Assembly (NCBI GenBank): GCA_002256425.1
Contig: NKIZ01000001.1
Span: forward strand, 2,639,001 to 2,703,000
Direction: 5' to 3'
Length of the DNA stretch: 64,000 bases
Source: Alphaproteobacteria bacterium PA2
Lineage (GTDB): Bacteria > Pseudomonadota > Alphaproteobacteria > Caulobacterales > Caulobacteraceae
This document shows positions 43,510 to 52,040 of the stretch, one piece after another. The notes beneath the pieces were generated by a model, which was not told the DNA's origin, made no database searches, and worked only from the letters and a program-made list of their open reading frames with translations. Position 1 is the stretch's first letter; each line of letters opens with the position of its first letter. Position numbers and translations under genes: made by a program.

Positions 43510-45453
43510 CTAAGCTCCAGGCGTGAACCAGATGGGCGAGGTCCAGGCCCGCTCCTGGATGGTGGGCGGCGCCTTGGCCGGCAGGGGCAGGCCATTGTGG
43601 ATGGCCAGCAGGGTCGACCAACGTGGGCTGGGCACCTCGAGCACCCGGCCATAATAGACCGCCGGACTCTTCGGGTCGAATTCTGGATCGCGCCAGGCCA
43701 CGGTGAGCATGCCCGACCCGATGGTGTTGCTGGCGCGTCCGGTCTTCAGGTCCACCGTATTGCCAACGGGGGGTGCGCGACCGTCAGCGCCCGCCTTGCG
43801 GTTCCCCGACAGGGCGACATTGAAGACCTTTTCCTTCTGGACCCCGTTCTCAACCCAGAGCTTGACCACCTGAATGCGGTCGAGGTTTGCGCCCGTAGGG
43901 TCCTTGGATGCCTGGAGAATGAAGGTCGGCGCCTTGGCCTGGGCCGGTCTTTGCGGCAGGTCACGCCCCATGGGCACCCCGGCCGCATAGGCCCTGGCCA
44001 CCCAGCCCGACTGTTTCAGCATGGCGTCGGAGAAGGTCCACCCGCCGAACATCCGCACCCGGATGCGGGTTCCGGACGTCGCGAAGGTCTCCTTGCGCTT
44101 CAGGGCGGCGAAGATCGAGCCCCGGGTATTCTCCTCCGCCCAGACCCCTGTCAGGGCCGCAGAGCCGAACTGGATGGGGTCATTTTCCCTCTGGCCATTG
44201 GGGCGCAGGGTCGGCGGCGGCCCCATGCCCAGGGCCCTTTTCGCATTGGCGCCGGTGGGCAGCATGGTGCGGGGATCCAGGGTCGCCTCCCCGGACGCAA
44301 AGGCGTTTTCATCACTGGCCGACAGGCCGTTGTGCGCGTCCGAAGCGCCGACCAGCCCCATCTTGAAGGGATTGGCGCCGATCCTGTTCTGAATGGTCAG
44401 CCCCCTGCCCAGGGCCTCGCGGACATAGGAGCCATGCTGATTGGGGGACGTCTGGCCCTTGTAGAGCCGGTCCATGACTTCGAAACCGGCGAACTCATCA
44501 TTGGGCGAGAGTTCCGGCGTCGTCTCGGACGTACCCTTGGTCTGGGCGATCTCCACCAGGGGCTCATTGACTGCCCGCGCCCTGGCATAGGCCGCATCGA
44601 TGGGCTGACCGTCCGAATTGTTCCAGTCAAAGTCCCGGCCGTCGGAAAAGTTGCTGTTGTGGGGAATGGCCAGGACGTCGCTCCCCCTGGCGCGGGCGGT
44701 CTCCAGATACTTCCAGAGATCTTCGGGACGATTTGAATCATTGGCCGAGAAGGGCGTCGGCGCGGTGTCGCCGCTGAAGATCACATTGCGGTGCATGTGG
44801 ATGCCCTGCCCCGGCGAGGCGGACCACTCATAACCGATAAAGGTGGTGAACTTGCCCGGCTGGTAGTTGGCGTTGGCCGCCCGCATTTCCAGATTCCAGC
44901 CATCCGAAGCCTCGGACGCAGCCGCCAGGGCCTTGGCCGTTTCGGCCTCTCCCCGCATCATGGTCAGGACGATGAAGCCGGCGCGACCGGCCTCCTTGAA
45001 CTTCTGGCCAATGGCGGACAATGAAAAGGCGCTGCCCGGCAATTCCAGCTGGGTGAACCCGCCCAGGTATTCCGAGTGATCGGTCACGGCCATGAAGTCC
45101 AGGGGCCAGGCCCGCCGGGCCGGCATGGGCTGGGTGGTGGCGATGCCATGCTCGGCGGACATCTGTGTGGCCGGCACCATGACCGTTTCGCCCCGGGCGA
45201 AACGATAGGCCTGATCGGGGGTCACCCTGCTGCCGAAGGTCCAGGCGTCCAGGGACATGGTGGTGTGCAGGTGAAGGTCACCAAAATAGGCGCGCCTCTG
45301 GTCTGCCGGGATCTGCGCGCCCGAGCCCGCGGGGGCCGCCGCCGGCTGCTGGGCATCCGTGCCTGCTCCGGCCTGACGGACGGTCAGCAACAGTCCCGCG
45401 CTGATGGCGATGGTGACCGCGGCCGTAGCCAGAAGGACCTGACGTCGCACCAT
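43510..45453 (-). CDS. DUF3604 exported protein (PHP-like metal site)
   Basis: A 647-residue exported protein. An Arg-Arg-led signal (VRRQVLLATAAVTIAISAGLLL) is followed by FGDLHLHTTMSLDAW, a PHP-type metal-binding start, then FMAVTDHSEYLGG, FIGYEWSASPG, LAIPHNSNFSDG, and GLVGASDAHNGL; these His/Asp clusters suggest a phosphoesterase or related hydrolase. DUF3604 proteins are widespread in Caulobacterales and sphingomonads but have no established reaction. GGGGAG precedes the ATG. Part of a minus-strand run with a serine hydrolase, DUF1254/1214 and a TonB receptor. Confidence 0.88.
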   Translation of the reverse strand: MVRRQVLLATAAVTIAISAGLLLTVRQAGAGTDAQQPAAAPAGSGAQIPADQRRAYFGDLHLHTTMSLDAWTFGSRVTPDQAYRFARGETVMVPATQMSAEHGIATTQPMPARRAWPLDFMAVTDHSEYLGGFTQLELPGSAFSLSAIGQKFKEAGRAGFIVLTMMRGEAETAKALAAASEASDGWNLEMRAANANYQPGKFTTFIGYEWSASPGQGIHMHRNVIFSGDTAPTPFSANDSNRPEDLWKYLETARARGSDVLAIPHNSNFSDGRDFDWNNSDGQPIDAAYARARAVNEPLVEIAQTKGTSETTPELSPNDEFAGFEVMDRLYKGQTSPNQHGSYVREALGRGLTIQNRIGANPFKMGLVGASDAHNGLSASDENAFASGEATLDPRTMLPTGANAKRALGMGPPPTLRPNGQRENDPIQFGSAALTGVWAEENTRGSIFAALKRKETFATSGTRIRVRMFGGWTFSDAMLKQSGWVARAYAAGVPMGRDLPQRPAQAKAPTFILQASKDPTGANLDRIQVVKLWVENGVQKEKVFNVALSGNRKAGADGRAPPVGNTVDLKTGRASNTIGSGMLTVAWRDPEFDPKSPAVYYGRVLEVPSPRWSTLLAIHNGLPLPAKAPPTIQERAWTSPIWFTPGA

Positions 45454-45535
45454 GTTGAATCTCCCCTTTCCGGGATTGATGCCCGGACAGGCCGATCTGG
45501 CAAGGGCCGGAGTCGCCCGAAGAGGGGGCCGGGAC

Positions 45536-46831
45536 CTATTTCCCGAGGGCCTGATAGGTCAGGTTGCGCAGGTCATCGCGGACAAGGGCCCGTCCGGGCG
45601 GAATGACCTGGGTCATGAAGACCACCACCACATGCTTGACCGGATCCACCCAGAAGGTGGTGCTGGCCGCCCCGCCCCAGGCATATTCGCCGACCGAACC
45701 AGGGTCGTTTGCAGACTTGCCGTCGGTCAGGACTGACCCGCCATAGCCAAAGCCGAGACCATCGCCGGAACCGCCAAGGCCAAAGCCTGCGGTGGATTTC
45801 AGCTCCACCAACTGGTCGGAGGTCAGGTGGTTGGACATCATCAGCCTGATGGACTTGCGCGACAGGATTCGCCGTCCGTTCAGGGCGCCGCCTTCCTGCA
45901 GCATTTCGGCAAACCGGGCATAGTCGTCCACCGTGGACAGCAGGCCGCCGCCGCCCGAGAAACCGGGGATGGGTTTCAGAAGGGCGCTGGTGGCGCCGAC
46001 ATCGGTGACCCTGAGGCCGCCGTCACGCGTGGGCCCATAGAGCGAAGCCAGGCGACCGCCCTTTTCCGCCGGCATGTCGAAACCGGTGTCGGGCATGCCC
46101 AGGGGCTCGAAGATCCGGGTCTGGAGGAACTTGCCGAAGGGCACGCCCGAGGCGCGCTGGACCACCAGGGCGGCGACATCGAGCGCCATGCTGTAGTGGA
46201 ACCGCTCACCCGGTTGATAGGCCAGGGGCATGCTGGCAAGGGTCCGGGCCAGTTCGCCGCCCCCGGCATAGGCAGGGTCAAACCGCCACCGGTCCCCGCC
46301 CAGCGGAGACTTCTGGTACATGGCCGCCACCGGCGTGGTCAGCTGGAAGGCATAGGTCAGACCGGCCGTATGGGTCAGCAGGTTTTCCACCGTCATGGGA
46401 CGGGCCGGCTCGGTCTGCATGACCCCGTCCTTCATGCCCGTATAGACCTGCAGGTTGGCGAACTCCGGAACGTACCTGGTGACCGGATCGCTGAATTTGA
46501 GCTTGCCCTCGTCCACCAGGATCATCACGGCGGTCGTGGTGACCGGCTTGGACATGGAATAGATGCGGAAAATCGTATCCCGCCGGACGGGCTGCCTGGC
46601 CTCCACATCCATCAGGCCAGCCTGCGCATAATAGGCTTCCTTGCCGTCCTTCAGGATCAGGACATTGGCGCCCGGGAATTTCCCGGTGTCCACCAGCTGC
46701 CGGAGATAGTCGCCGACGGGCTTGAAATCCGGCTTTGCGGAAGCACCGGCGGCATGGGCCGCCAGGGGCCCGCCGAGCAGGGCGGCGGCCAGGGCCGTGG
46801 TCAGCAGGGCGCGAAATCCAGTCTTCAACAT
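45536..46831 (-). CDS. Periplasmic serine hydrolase (beta-lactamase/esterase class C fold)
   Basis: A 431-residue exported hydrolase with a signal peptide (LLTTALAAALLGGPLAAHAA). The catalytic SxxK is SMSK in FRIYSMSKPVT; the Tyr motif is YSM (GERFHYSMALD) where YxN would be expected, as in esterase-like family VIII members; the third motif region reads EYAWGGAASTTFWVDP. It is likely an esterase or amidase, not a resistance beta-lactamase. ATG 46831 is chosen because GGAGA lies about 8 bases upstream and follows the DUF1254 stop by 23 bases, so the two are co-transcribed. Confidence 0.88.
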   Translation of the reverse strand: MLKTGFRALLTTALAAALLGGPLAAHAAGASAKPDFKPVGDYLRQLVDTGKFPGANVLILKDGKEAYYAQAGLMDVEARQPVRRDTIFRIYSMSKPVTTTAVMILVDEGKLKFSDPVTRYVPEFANLQVYTGMKDGVMQTEPARPMTVENLLTHTAGLTYAFQLTTPVAAMYQKSPLGGDRWRFDPAYAGGGELARTLASMPLAYQPGERFHYSMALDVAALVVQRASGVPFGKFLQTRIFEPLGMPDTGFDMPAEKGGRLASLYGPTRDGGLRVTDVGATSALLKPIPGFSGGGGLLSTVDDYARFAEMLQEGGALNGRRILSRKSIRLMMSNHLTSDQLVELKSTAGFGLGGSGDGLGFGYGGSVLTDGKSANDPGSVGEYAWGGAASTTFWVDPVKHVVVVFMTQVIPPGRALVRDDLRNLTYQALGK

Positions 46832-46854
46832 GGTCAGATCTCCGGAGATTGCCA

Positions 46855-48138
46855 TCACGCGGCGACAATGGGGGGCAAGCGGTAACGGCCGTCGCGGAAT
46901 TCCGGCCGGGGCAGATAGGTCCGCAGGGACAGGGTGTAGGGCCCCCTGGCCGGCGCCGGCAGCCAGTTGGCCGTGCGCTCGCCGCCGGGATCGGTCCGGC
47001 CGATCCAGATGTCCAGGCCGCCGTCGGTATTGTATTTCAGACCCGGCGTCCGATCGCCGATGGAATAGCGATCCAGGACATTGTGGGTCAGGAACCGCTG
47101 CTTCTGGTCGGTGATTTCATAGAGGGTCAAGGACCAGAAGGCGTCGACCGGGGGCGGGGTCTTCATGCTGAACCGGAACAGCCCGTCACCCTGGAACTCG
47201 CCCCGCCCCGTGTCGCCTTCAGGCTGCATGTACATGGTCTCGGCCACTGGCAGGGCGGCCAGTCCGACCAGGGCGACGACCGCGCGATAGCTGTAGTCCT
47301 CGCCGAACAGGCCAAGACTGGGCAGGGGATAACTCCAGCCCTCGATGAACCGGCTCTTGCCCACCATGCCGAACAGCTCGGCCTTGGCGTCGGCAATGCC
47401 CAGCTCCACCTGTGCCCACTGGTCGGAGGTCAGGGCCGGAAGGGCCTTGCCGCCCACCAGCCTGGTCCAGTCCAGATGCGCCCTGTCTCTGGACAGGGGC
47501 GGGTCCGAGGCCATCAGGGCCGCTGCGGCGCCCAGCACCTCCGCCGCCCTGGCGTTGCGCCTTGGGAAGGCCGGGGCAGGGTCGCATCCTGGCGCCGCCA
47601 GTTTCAGACCGTCCTGCGCGGCGGTCGCCCCTGGCAGGTCTGCAATCCCGTCCACCAGGGTCCGGACAAGCATCCAGCCGTGCGGCGTGGTCATGCGGAC
47701 AATCTGCGGGCCCTTGAGCTTGCTGTCGGGCCCCACCAGGGTGAAGACGCCGCCCTTGTGGCCGATGGTCCGGGGGCTGAGCACCGCGTCCGCGTCGGTG
47801 TACATGTTCATGATGTGGATGGATTGGTAGCGCGATCCCGTCGGCGGAACCGTCAGGGTGACAGGCCCCCGGGTCAGGTCGATCCAGGCCGAGGAAAACA
47901 GGGTGTCGTTGTTGGGCGCCGTGACGCCGCGATCCTGCCAGGTCGTCAGGGTGCGCTTGTGGGCCAGGGTGTTGGGCGCTCCGCCCTGACTGCGGGTATT
48001 GGCCATCTCGATCAGCGGCAGGGCGAAGATCCAGGCCTTGTGAGCCGCAGTGCGGTAGTCGCCCTCGGCGGCGTATGCCCGGGCGGCGGGGCTGAGGCCG
48101 ATGGCGAGAAGGGCGGTCAGAAGGTCTCTGCGCTGCAT
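46855..48138 (-). CDS. DUF1254/DUF1214 Tat-type exported protein
   Basis: A 427-residue protein with a twin-Arg leader (MQRRDLLTALLAIGLSPAARA). The N-terminal half has the DUF1254 pattern (TAAHKAWIFALPLIEMANTR, NNDTLFSSAWIDLT, SIHIMNMYTDADA) and the C-terminal half the DUF1214 pattern (FWSLTLYEITDQKQRFLT, DIWIGRTDPGGERTANWLPAP). These paired domains are common in secreted proteins near TonB receptors; the function is unknown. ATG 48138 is used because it begins the Tat leader; the upstream frame from 48303 would overlap the receptor gene. Confidence 0.88.
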   Translation of the reverse strand: MQRRDLLTALLAIGLSPAARAYAAEGDYRTAAHKAWIFALPLIEMANTRSQGGAPNTLAHKRTLTTWQDRGVTAPNNDTLFSSAWIDLTRGPVTLTVPPTGSRYQSIHIMNMYTDADAVLSPRTIGHKGGVFTLVGPDSKLKGPQIVRMTTPHGWMLVRTLVDGIADLPGATAAQDGLKLAAPGCDPAPAFPRRNARAAEVLGAAAALMASDPPLSRDRAHLDWTRLVGGKALPALTSDQWAQVELGIADAKAELFGMVGKSRFIEGWSYPLPSLGLFGEDYSYRAVVALVGLAALPVAETMYMQPEGDTGRGEFQGDGLFRFSMKTPPPVDAFWSLTLYEITDQKQRFLTHNVLDRYSIGDRTPGLKYNTDGGLDIWIGRTDPGGERTANWLPAPARGPYTLSLRTYLPRPEFRDGRYRLPPIVAA

Positions 48139-48259
48139 GGAGCTTGTCCCGGTAGGTCGTGAAGGCGAGGACACGCGCCTCGGGAAGGCAAGGCGCGTGC
48201 TTCGCCGATAGGCGACGACTTTGCCCCGGACAGGCCAGGCCTGCCCGGATGCAGGGGCC

Positions 48260-50560
48260 CTAGCGACGAACCCGGAAGGTGAAGCCCCAGGTCTGCGGAT
48301 CACCGGGGAAACCGATGACGTAGCCGGGCGAAAGGGCCTGGGATGAGGTCAGATAGTCCTTGTCCGTCAGGTTCTTGACCCAGCCATAGACGTCCCATGA
48401 CCGGTCTTCCGACCGCAGGCCGGCCCGGGCGTTGACCAGGCTGCGGCTTGGCAGGATCCCGTAGATCGAGACGGTCGCCGTTGAGTTCAGCTTGGAGCGG
48501 AAGCTGTCATCGACCCCCAGATAGAACTGGGCCTCCTTGCCGCCCAGGCTGACCGGCCGATGGTACTCAAAGCCGCCTGACGCCGCCCACTTGGGAACCC
48601 CGGGAAGAGCGGCGCCGCTGAGATTGCAGGTAGCCGGAACCGGCAGGGGCTGTTCCGCCGTGCAGGGCGAGTTCGGGAACTTCGTATAGACAGCTTCGTC
48701 ATAGGTCACCGAGGCGTAGAAGGACACGCTCTCGCTGGGCCGCCCCTGGGCGGACACTTCGATGCCCTTGGAGGTGACCTCGGGGATGTTTGACAGATAG
48801 GCCTTGAGCAGGACCGGATCGATGGTCAGGGCCTGATAGTCCTCATCCTTTTCCACAAAGGCCGCGGCGTTCAGGGTCAGGCGCCGGTCGAAGAGCCGGG
48901 TCTTGATGCCGGCTTCATAGGCGTCGATGGTCTCCGGGGCGATGACCGCGCTGGCGCCATTGGGCAGGGAATTCAGATTGAGTCCGCCGGAGCGGCTGCC
49001 CCGGGAATAGCTGACATAGGTCATGATGTCGGAATTGACGTCATAGGTCAGGTTCAGGTGCCCGCCCCAGGCGTCCTTCTTCGACCGGGCGACAAAGCCG
49101 CCGGCGGGGGCGAAGCCCGCGCGGATGGCCGCAAAGGCCGCCAGCGGACCGGCCAGGGGCAGGCCGCCAGTCACGACGGCATTATACGACCCCTTCTTGG
49201 TGTCAGAGGTATATCGTAGGCCCCCGGTCAGGCTCACCTTGGGGCTGACATTCCAGGTCGCCTGGCCAAAGGCGGCATAGCTGTCGGTCTTGTAGGCGTT
49301 GTTATTGCTCTGGGTGACCCCATTGAGGATCAGGGCAGGCAGGAGCGGGCTGACCAGGACCGGAATGGCGGCCGCGCCATACTGGGTCGTGCCATAAGCC
49401 TCCAGCTTTTCACGGAAGAAGTAGAGGCCGCCCACATAGTCCACGGTGTTCTCGCCTGTGGAGGCGATGCGCAGTTCCTGGGTGAACTGGTTCTGCCGGT
49501 CGATGACCTGGGATTTCTTGAAGTCATCCAGTCGGGACTGGATCAGGTCGCTGGCCGGCGACCAGTTCCAGTACCGCCAGGCGGTGATCGAGGTCAGGAC
49601 CGCGCCGGGCAGGTCCCAGTCAGCCTCGACCGAAACCCCGCCGCTCTCCTGATTGGCCTTCACCGGGGCGTCGACATCCACCTGGCCGACAACTGGGGTA
49701 TAACCGAACCGGGCGGCGATGGCCGGGAAGCTGACGCCGGTGGGCGGGTTCCACAGGCCGCTGATCTCGGCCGAGCAGCAGTGCATCTGCTGGCGGTTGT
49801 AGTCCGCGATCACCCGGACCTTGAAGTCATCGGTCGGCGTGAAGAGCATCTGACCACGGGCGGTCACATTGTTGTAGTCATTGATCTTCTTGCCGTCGAA
49901 GAGGTTGGTCTGGAACCCTTCCCGGTCGGTGTAGGAGAAGGAAAAACGCCCCGCCAGTCGGTCGGCGATGATCGGGCCGGTCACCGAGCCCTTGGCCTGG
50001 ACATAGCCGTAATTTCCGGCGCTCACTTCACCGGCGGCGCCGAAATTGAAGGACGGGCTGGCCGTGGTCACCAGGACGGCGCCGGCCGTCGTGTTCTTGC
50101 CATAGAGGGTACCCTGGGGACCGCTCAGGGTCTCAATCCGCTCCAGATCGATCAGATCGAAGGTCGCTGCAGCCGGCCGGTTGTAATAGACACCGTCCAC
50201 ATAGAAGCCGACGCCGGGATCTAGGCCGTCATTTGCCAGGCCGACATTATTGCCCAGGCCGCGGATGTTGATCTGAGAGTTGCGGGCATTGACCGTCTGG
50301 AACTGGACGCTGGGCACCATCTGCGAGATCTGGCCGATCCCCACCGTATTGCTGGCCGCAAGCTGCTCGCCGCTGATGGCGGTCACGGCTGCCGGCACAT
50401 TCTGGGCGTTTTCTTCCCGGTGACGGGCGGTCACCACCACTTCCTGCACGGTCGCCGTATCCTCGGCGGCAAAGGCGCTGGGCGCGATCAGGGACAGGCT
50501 GACCCCAGTCATAAGCAGGGTGGTCAGGCGCAAGCCGGACAAGGCCTTGGAATTGGTCAT
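48260..50560 (-). CDS. TonB-dependent outer-membrane receptor
   Basis: A 766-residue receptor: signal peptide ending SAFAA, TonB-box-like VQEVVVTARHREEN, plug with VNIRGLGNNVGLANDG-like pattern, GFYVDGVYYNRPAAATFDLIDLERIETLSGPQGTLYGKNTTAGAV in parts, and a barrel ending in WGFTFRVRR. It starts a minus-strand series (DUF1254/1214, serine hydrolase, DUF3604). GAGGGG precedes the ATG. Its promoter lies in a gap carrying a perfect 11-bp palindrome and a 16-base direct repeat. The substrate is unknown, but an ester- or amide-containing organic molecule would suit the following hydrolase genes. Confidence 0.93.
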   Translation of the reverse strand: MTNSKALSGLRLTTLLMTGVSLSLIAPSAFAAEDTATVQEVVVTARHREENAQNVPAAVTAISGEQLAASNTVGIGQISQMVPSVQFQTVNARNSQINIRGLGNNVGLANDGLDPGVGFYVDGVYYNRPAAATFDLIDLERIETLSGPQGTLYGKNTTAGAVLVTTASPSFNFGAAGEVSAGNYGYVQAKGSVTGPIIADRLAGRFSFSYTDREGFQTNLFDGKKINDYNNVTARGQMLFTPTDDFKVRVIADYNRQQMHCCSAEISGLWNPPTGVSFPAIAARFGYTPVVGQVDVDAPVKANQESGGVSVEADWDLPGAVLTSITAWRYWNWSPASDLIQSRLDDFKKSQVIDRQNQFTQELRIASTGENTVDYVGGLYFFREKLEAYGTTQYGAAAIPVLVSPLLPALILNGVTQSNNNAYKTDSYAAFGQATWNVSPKVSLTGGLRYTSDTKKGSYNAVVTGGLPLAGPLAAFAAIRAGFAPAGGFVARSKKDAWGGHLNLTYDVNSDIMTYVSYSRGSRSGGLNLNSLPNGASAVIAPETIDAYEAGIKTRLFDRRLTLNAAAFVEKDEDYQALTIDPVLLKAYLSNIPEVTSKGIEVSAQGRPSESVSFYASVTYDEAVYTKFPNSPCTAEQPLPVPATCNLSGAALPGVPKWAASGGFEYHRPVSLGGKEAQFYLGVDDSFRSKLNSTATVSIYGILPSRSLVNARAGLRSEDRSWDVYGWVKNLTDKDYLTSSQALSPGYVIGFPGDPQTWGFTFRVRR

Positions 50561-50604
50561 GAATGTTTCCCCTCAATGCGCGCCGATCCCATGGACAGGA
50601 CCAG

Positions 50605-50671
50605 ATTCTACGTTTCAGTGTCATATTTCACTGAAACGTCGCAAAGCGTCAAGGAATTCTACATTTGAGTA
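50605..50671 (-). promoter_or_regulatory. Promoter/operator of the TonB receptor: perfect palindrome plus direct repeat
   Basis: ACGTTTCAGTG at 50610-50620 and CACTGAAACGT at 50629-50639 form a perfect 11-8-11 palindrome. ATTCTACGTTTCAGTG at 50605-50620 and ATTCTACATTTGAGTA at 50656-50671 are direct repeats sharing 13 of 16 bases, 51 bases apart. On the minus strand TTGACG near 50650 could be a -35 with its -10 inside the palindrome, so binding there would block the promoter. Confidence 0.75.
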
Positions 50672-50678
50672 TCCGAGC

Positions 50679-51950
50679 TCAGAGGGCGCGAAGTCCCAGG
50701 CTGAGGACTTCCACCACTTCAGCGGCGATCAGGGCGCGTCGGGCCTCGTCGACGTCCTGGCGGTTGAGCCAGTTCATCGAGTTCCACCAGATGTTCGGCG
50801 GGCCCACCAGGCTCAGCTCGCCGAACCGCCGCATCTGGCCGGAGGTCTGGAGTTTCGATAGCAGGTCCTGACGGACCTGATTGTCTTCAAGGATGATGTC
50901 CCGCACCTCAAGGAAGGCGTCCTCGGTCATGCCGTCCATGCCGCCTGAGCCTCTCACGGGCTCAACGTCCCGGCGAAGCTGCGCCATGGCAAGGCTTCGC
51001 TGCCATCTGACAACCGCCTCCGCGGTAGGATCGCCGCCGTCCAGGGATTCCAGCACCTGATGGAGGACATATCGGAAAATCTGTCCTGTGCGCCGCGCGC
51101 ATGCCAGGGTCAGGGCCGTTTTGTCGCCGACCAGCTGATAGAGGGTACGTTTCGTTGCGCCGACAGCCAGGGCGATTTCGTCCAGCGATGTGGAGTCCAC
51201 GCCCTTCCGGTTGAACAAACCTGACGCCGCCACAAGTATCGCCTCGCGTCGGGCACGGGCCAAGGCCGCGCGATCAAAAGCGTCAACCTTGGCAATCGCG
51301 AACACCTCCAGATCGACCGGCAATGGGTCCAGGACCTGTGATCGATCGGTCATCCATCCCCGGGTCAGCATGTCCTGGGCCAGGGCGATCTGCAGTCGGC
51401 GGTCGCCGACTTCGGGTCCCTGGGCGCTCATCGCCCAGCGGCTGTTGGCCGGGACCGAGATGACAATGCTGATGATGGTTCTGGCGGCGATGAAGACATC
51501 GCACGGCCGGATTTCACCCCGCGCCTGTCCCTGCGCCAACAGACCCGCGAAACGCCCCACGACCTTCTCGAAATCCCGCTGGACGATATCCCGGTCATCG
51601 GGCCGCAGAAGTCCCATTTCCGCCTGGACGCTGAGGTCCGGCGCCTCCGGGGCCATGGCCAGTGCGATAAATTCCTGGACCACGGCCATGGCGTCCGGAC
51701 CGGCCGACATGGCGCCGGCCAGGGCCTGATCCAGGAGCTCACACGTCCGGCGATAGACCTGGAAAACCAGATCTTCCCGGTCCTTCACATAGTAATAGAG
51801 CGCCGCACGGGACAGGTTCAGCCGTTCAGCCAGGTCCGACAGGGGCTTGGACGACACCCCTCGGGTATTGATCATCCGCGCGGCTTCGTCGAGGATCTGG
51901 ATATGCCGCGGTCGATCCGCCGCGCTGGGCGCGAGTTTCGCCGCTTTCAT
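50679..51950 (-). CDS. Tandem TetR-type regulator (two HTH domains)
   Basis: A 423-residue protein with two complete TetR units. The first HTH (about residues 15-60) includes AARMINTRGVSSKPLSDLAERLNLSRAALYYYVKDREDL in pieces; the second (about 240-285) includes REAILVAASGLFNRKGVDSTSLDEIALAVGATKRTLYQLVGD in pieces. Each is followed by a helical domain. Such doubled TetR proteins can bind as an internally paired monomer or bridge two sites. It lies upstream of and co-directional with the TonB receptor. A perfect 9-5-9 palindrome precedes its start. ATG 51950 is used; a 23-residue longer frame runs through the palindrome. Confidence 0.85.
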   Translation of the reverse strand: MKAAKLAPSAADRPRHIQILDEAARMINTRGVSSKPLSDLAERLNLSRAALYYYVKDREDLVFQVYRRTCELLDQALAGAMSAGPDAMAVVQEFIALAMAPEAPDLSVQAEMGLLRPDDRDIVQRDFEKVVGRFAGLLAQGQARGEIRPCDVFIAARTIISIVISVPANSRWAMSAQGPEVGDRRLQIALAQDMLTRGWMTDRSQVLDPLPVDLEVFAIAKVDAFDRAALARARREAILVAASGLFNRKGVDSTSLDEIALAVGATKRTLYQLVGDKTALTLACARRTGQIFRYVLHQVLESLDGGDPTAEAVVRWQRSLAMAQLRRDVEPVRGSGGMDGMTEDAFLEVRDIILEDNQVRQDLLSKLQTSGQMRRFGELSLVGPPNIWWNSMNWLNRQDVDEARRALIAAEVVEVLSLGLRAL

Positions 51951-51994
51951 GAAAGCCCCATCATCGACCTGGAAGACTCCGAACGGTGGTCCAC

Positions 51995-52017
51995 GGCCCA
52001 ATTCTACAAATTGGGCC
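51995..52017. promoter_or_regulatory. Perfect palindrome upstream of the tandem-TetR gene
   Basis: GGCCCAATT at 51995-52003, CTACA, AATTGGGCC at 52009-52017: a perfect 9-5-9 dyad, 45 bases before the start at 51950. Its centre, AATTCTACA, recurs at 50655-50663 near the TonB-receptor promoter, which points to autoregulation by one of the two DNA-binding domains. No T-run follows in either direction, so it is not an obvious terminator for cckA. Confidence 0.65.
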
Positions 52018-52040
52018 ATTTTCGAACCAGTCTGTCAAAC

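Noticed and set aside
45536-46831. A resistance beta-lactamase.
   Set aside because: SxxK is present, but the second motif is YSM where YxN is expected, and the gene is within a TonB/DUF locus, which suits an esterase or amidase-like periplasmic hydrolase.
51995-52017. Terminator of cckA.
   Set aside because: The dyad is perfect but no T-run follows on the minus strand. An operator role for the downstream tandem-TetR gene fits better.
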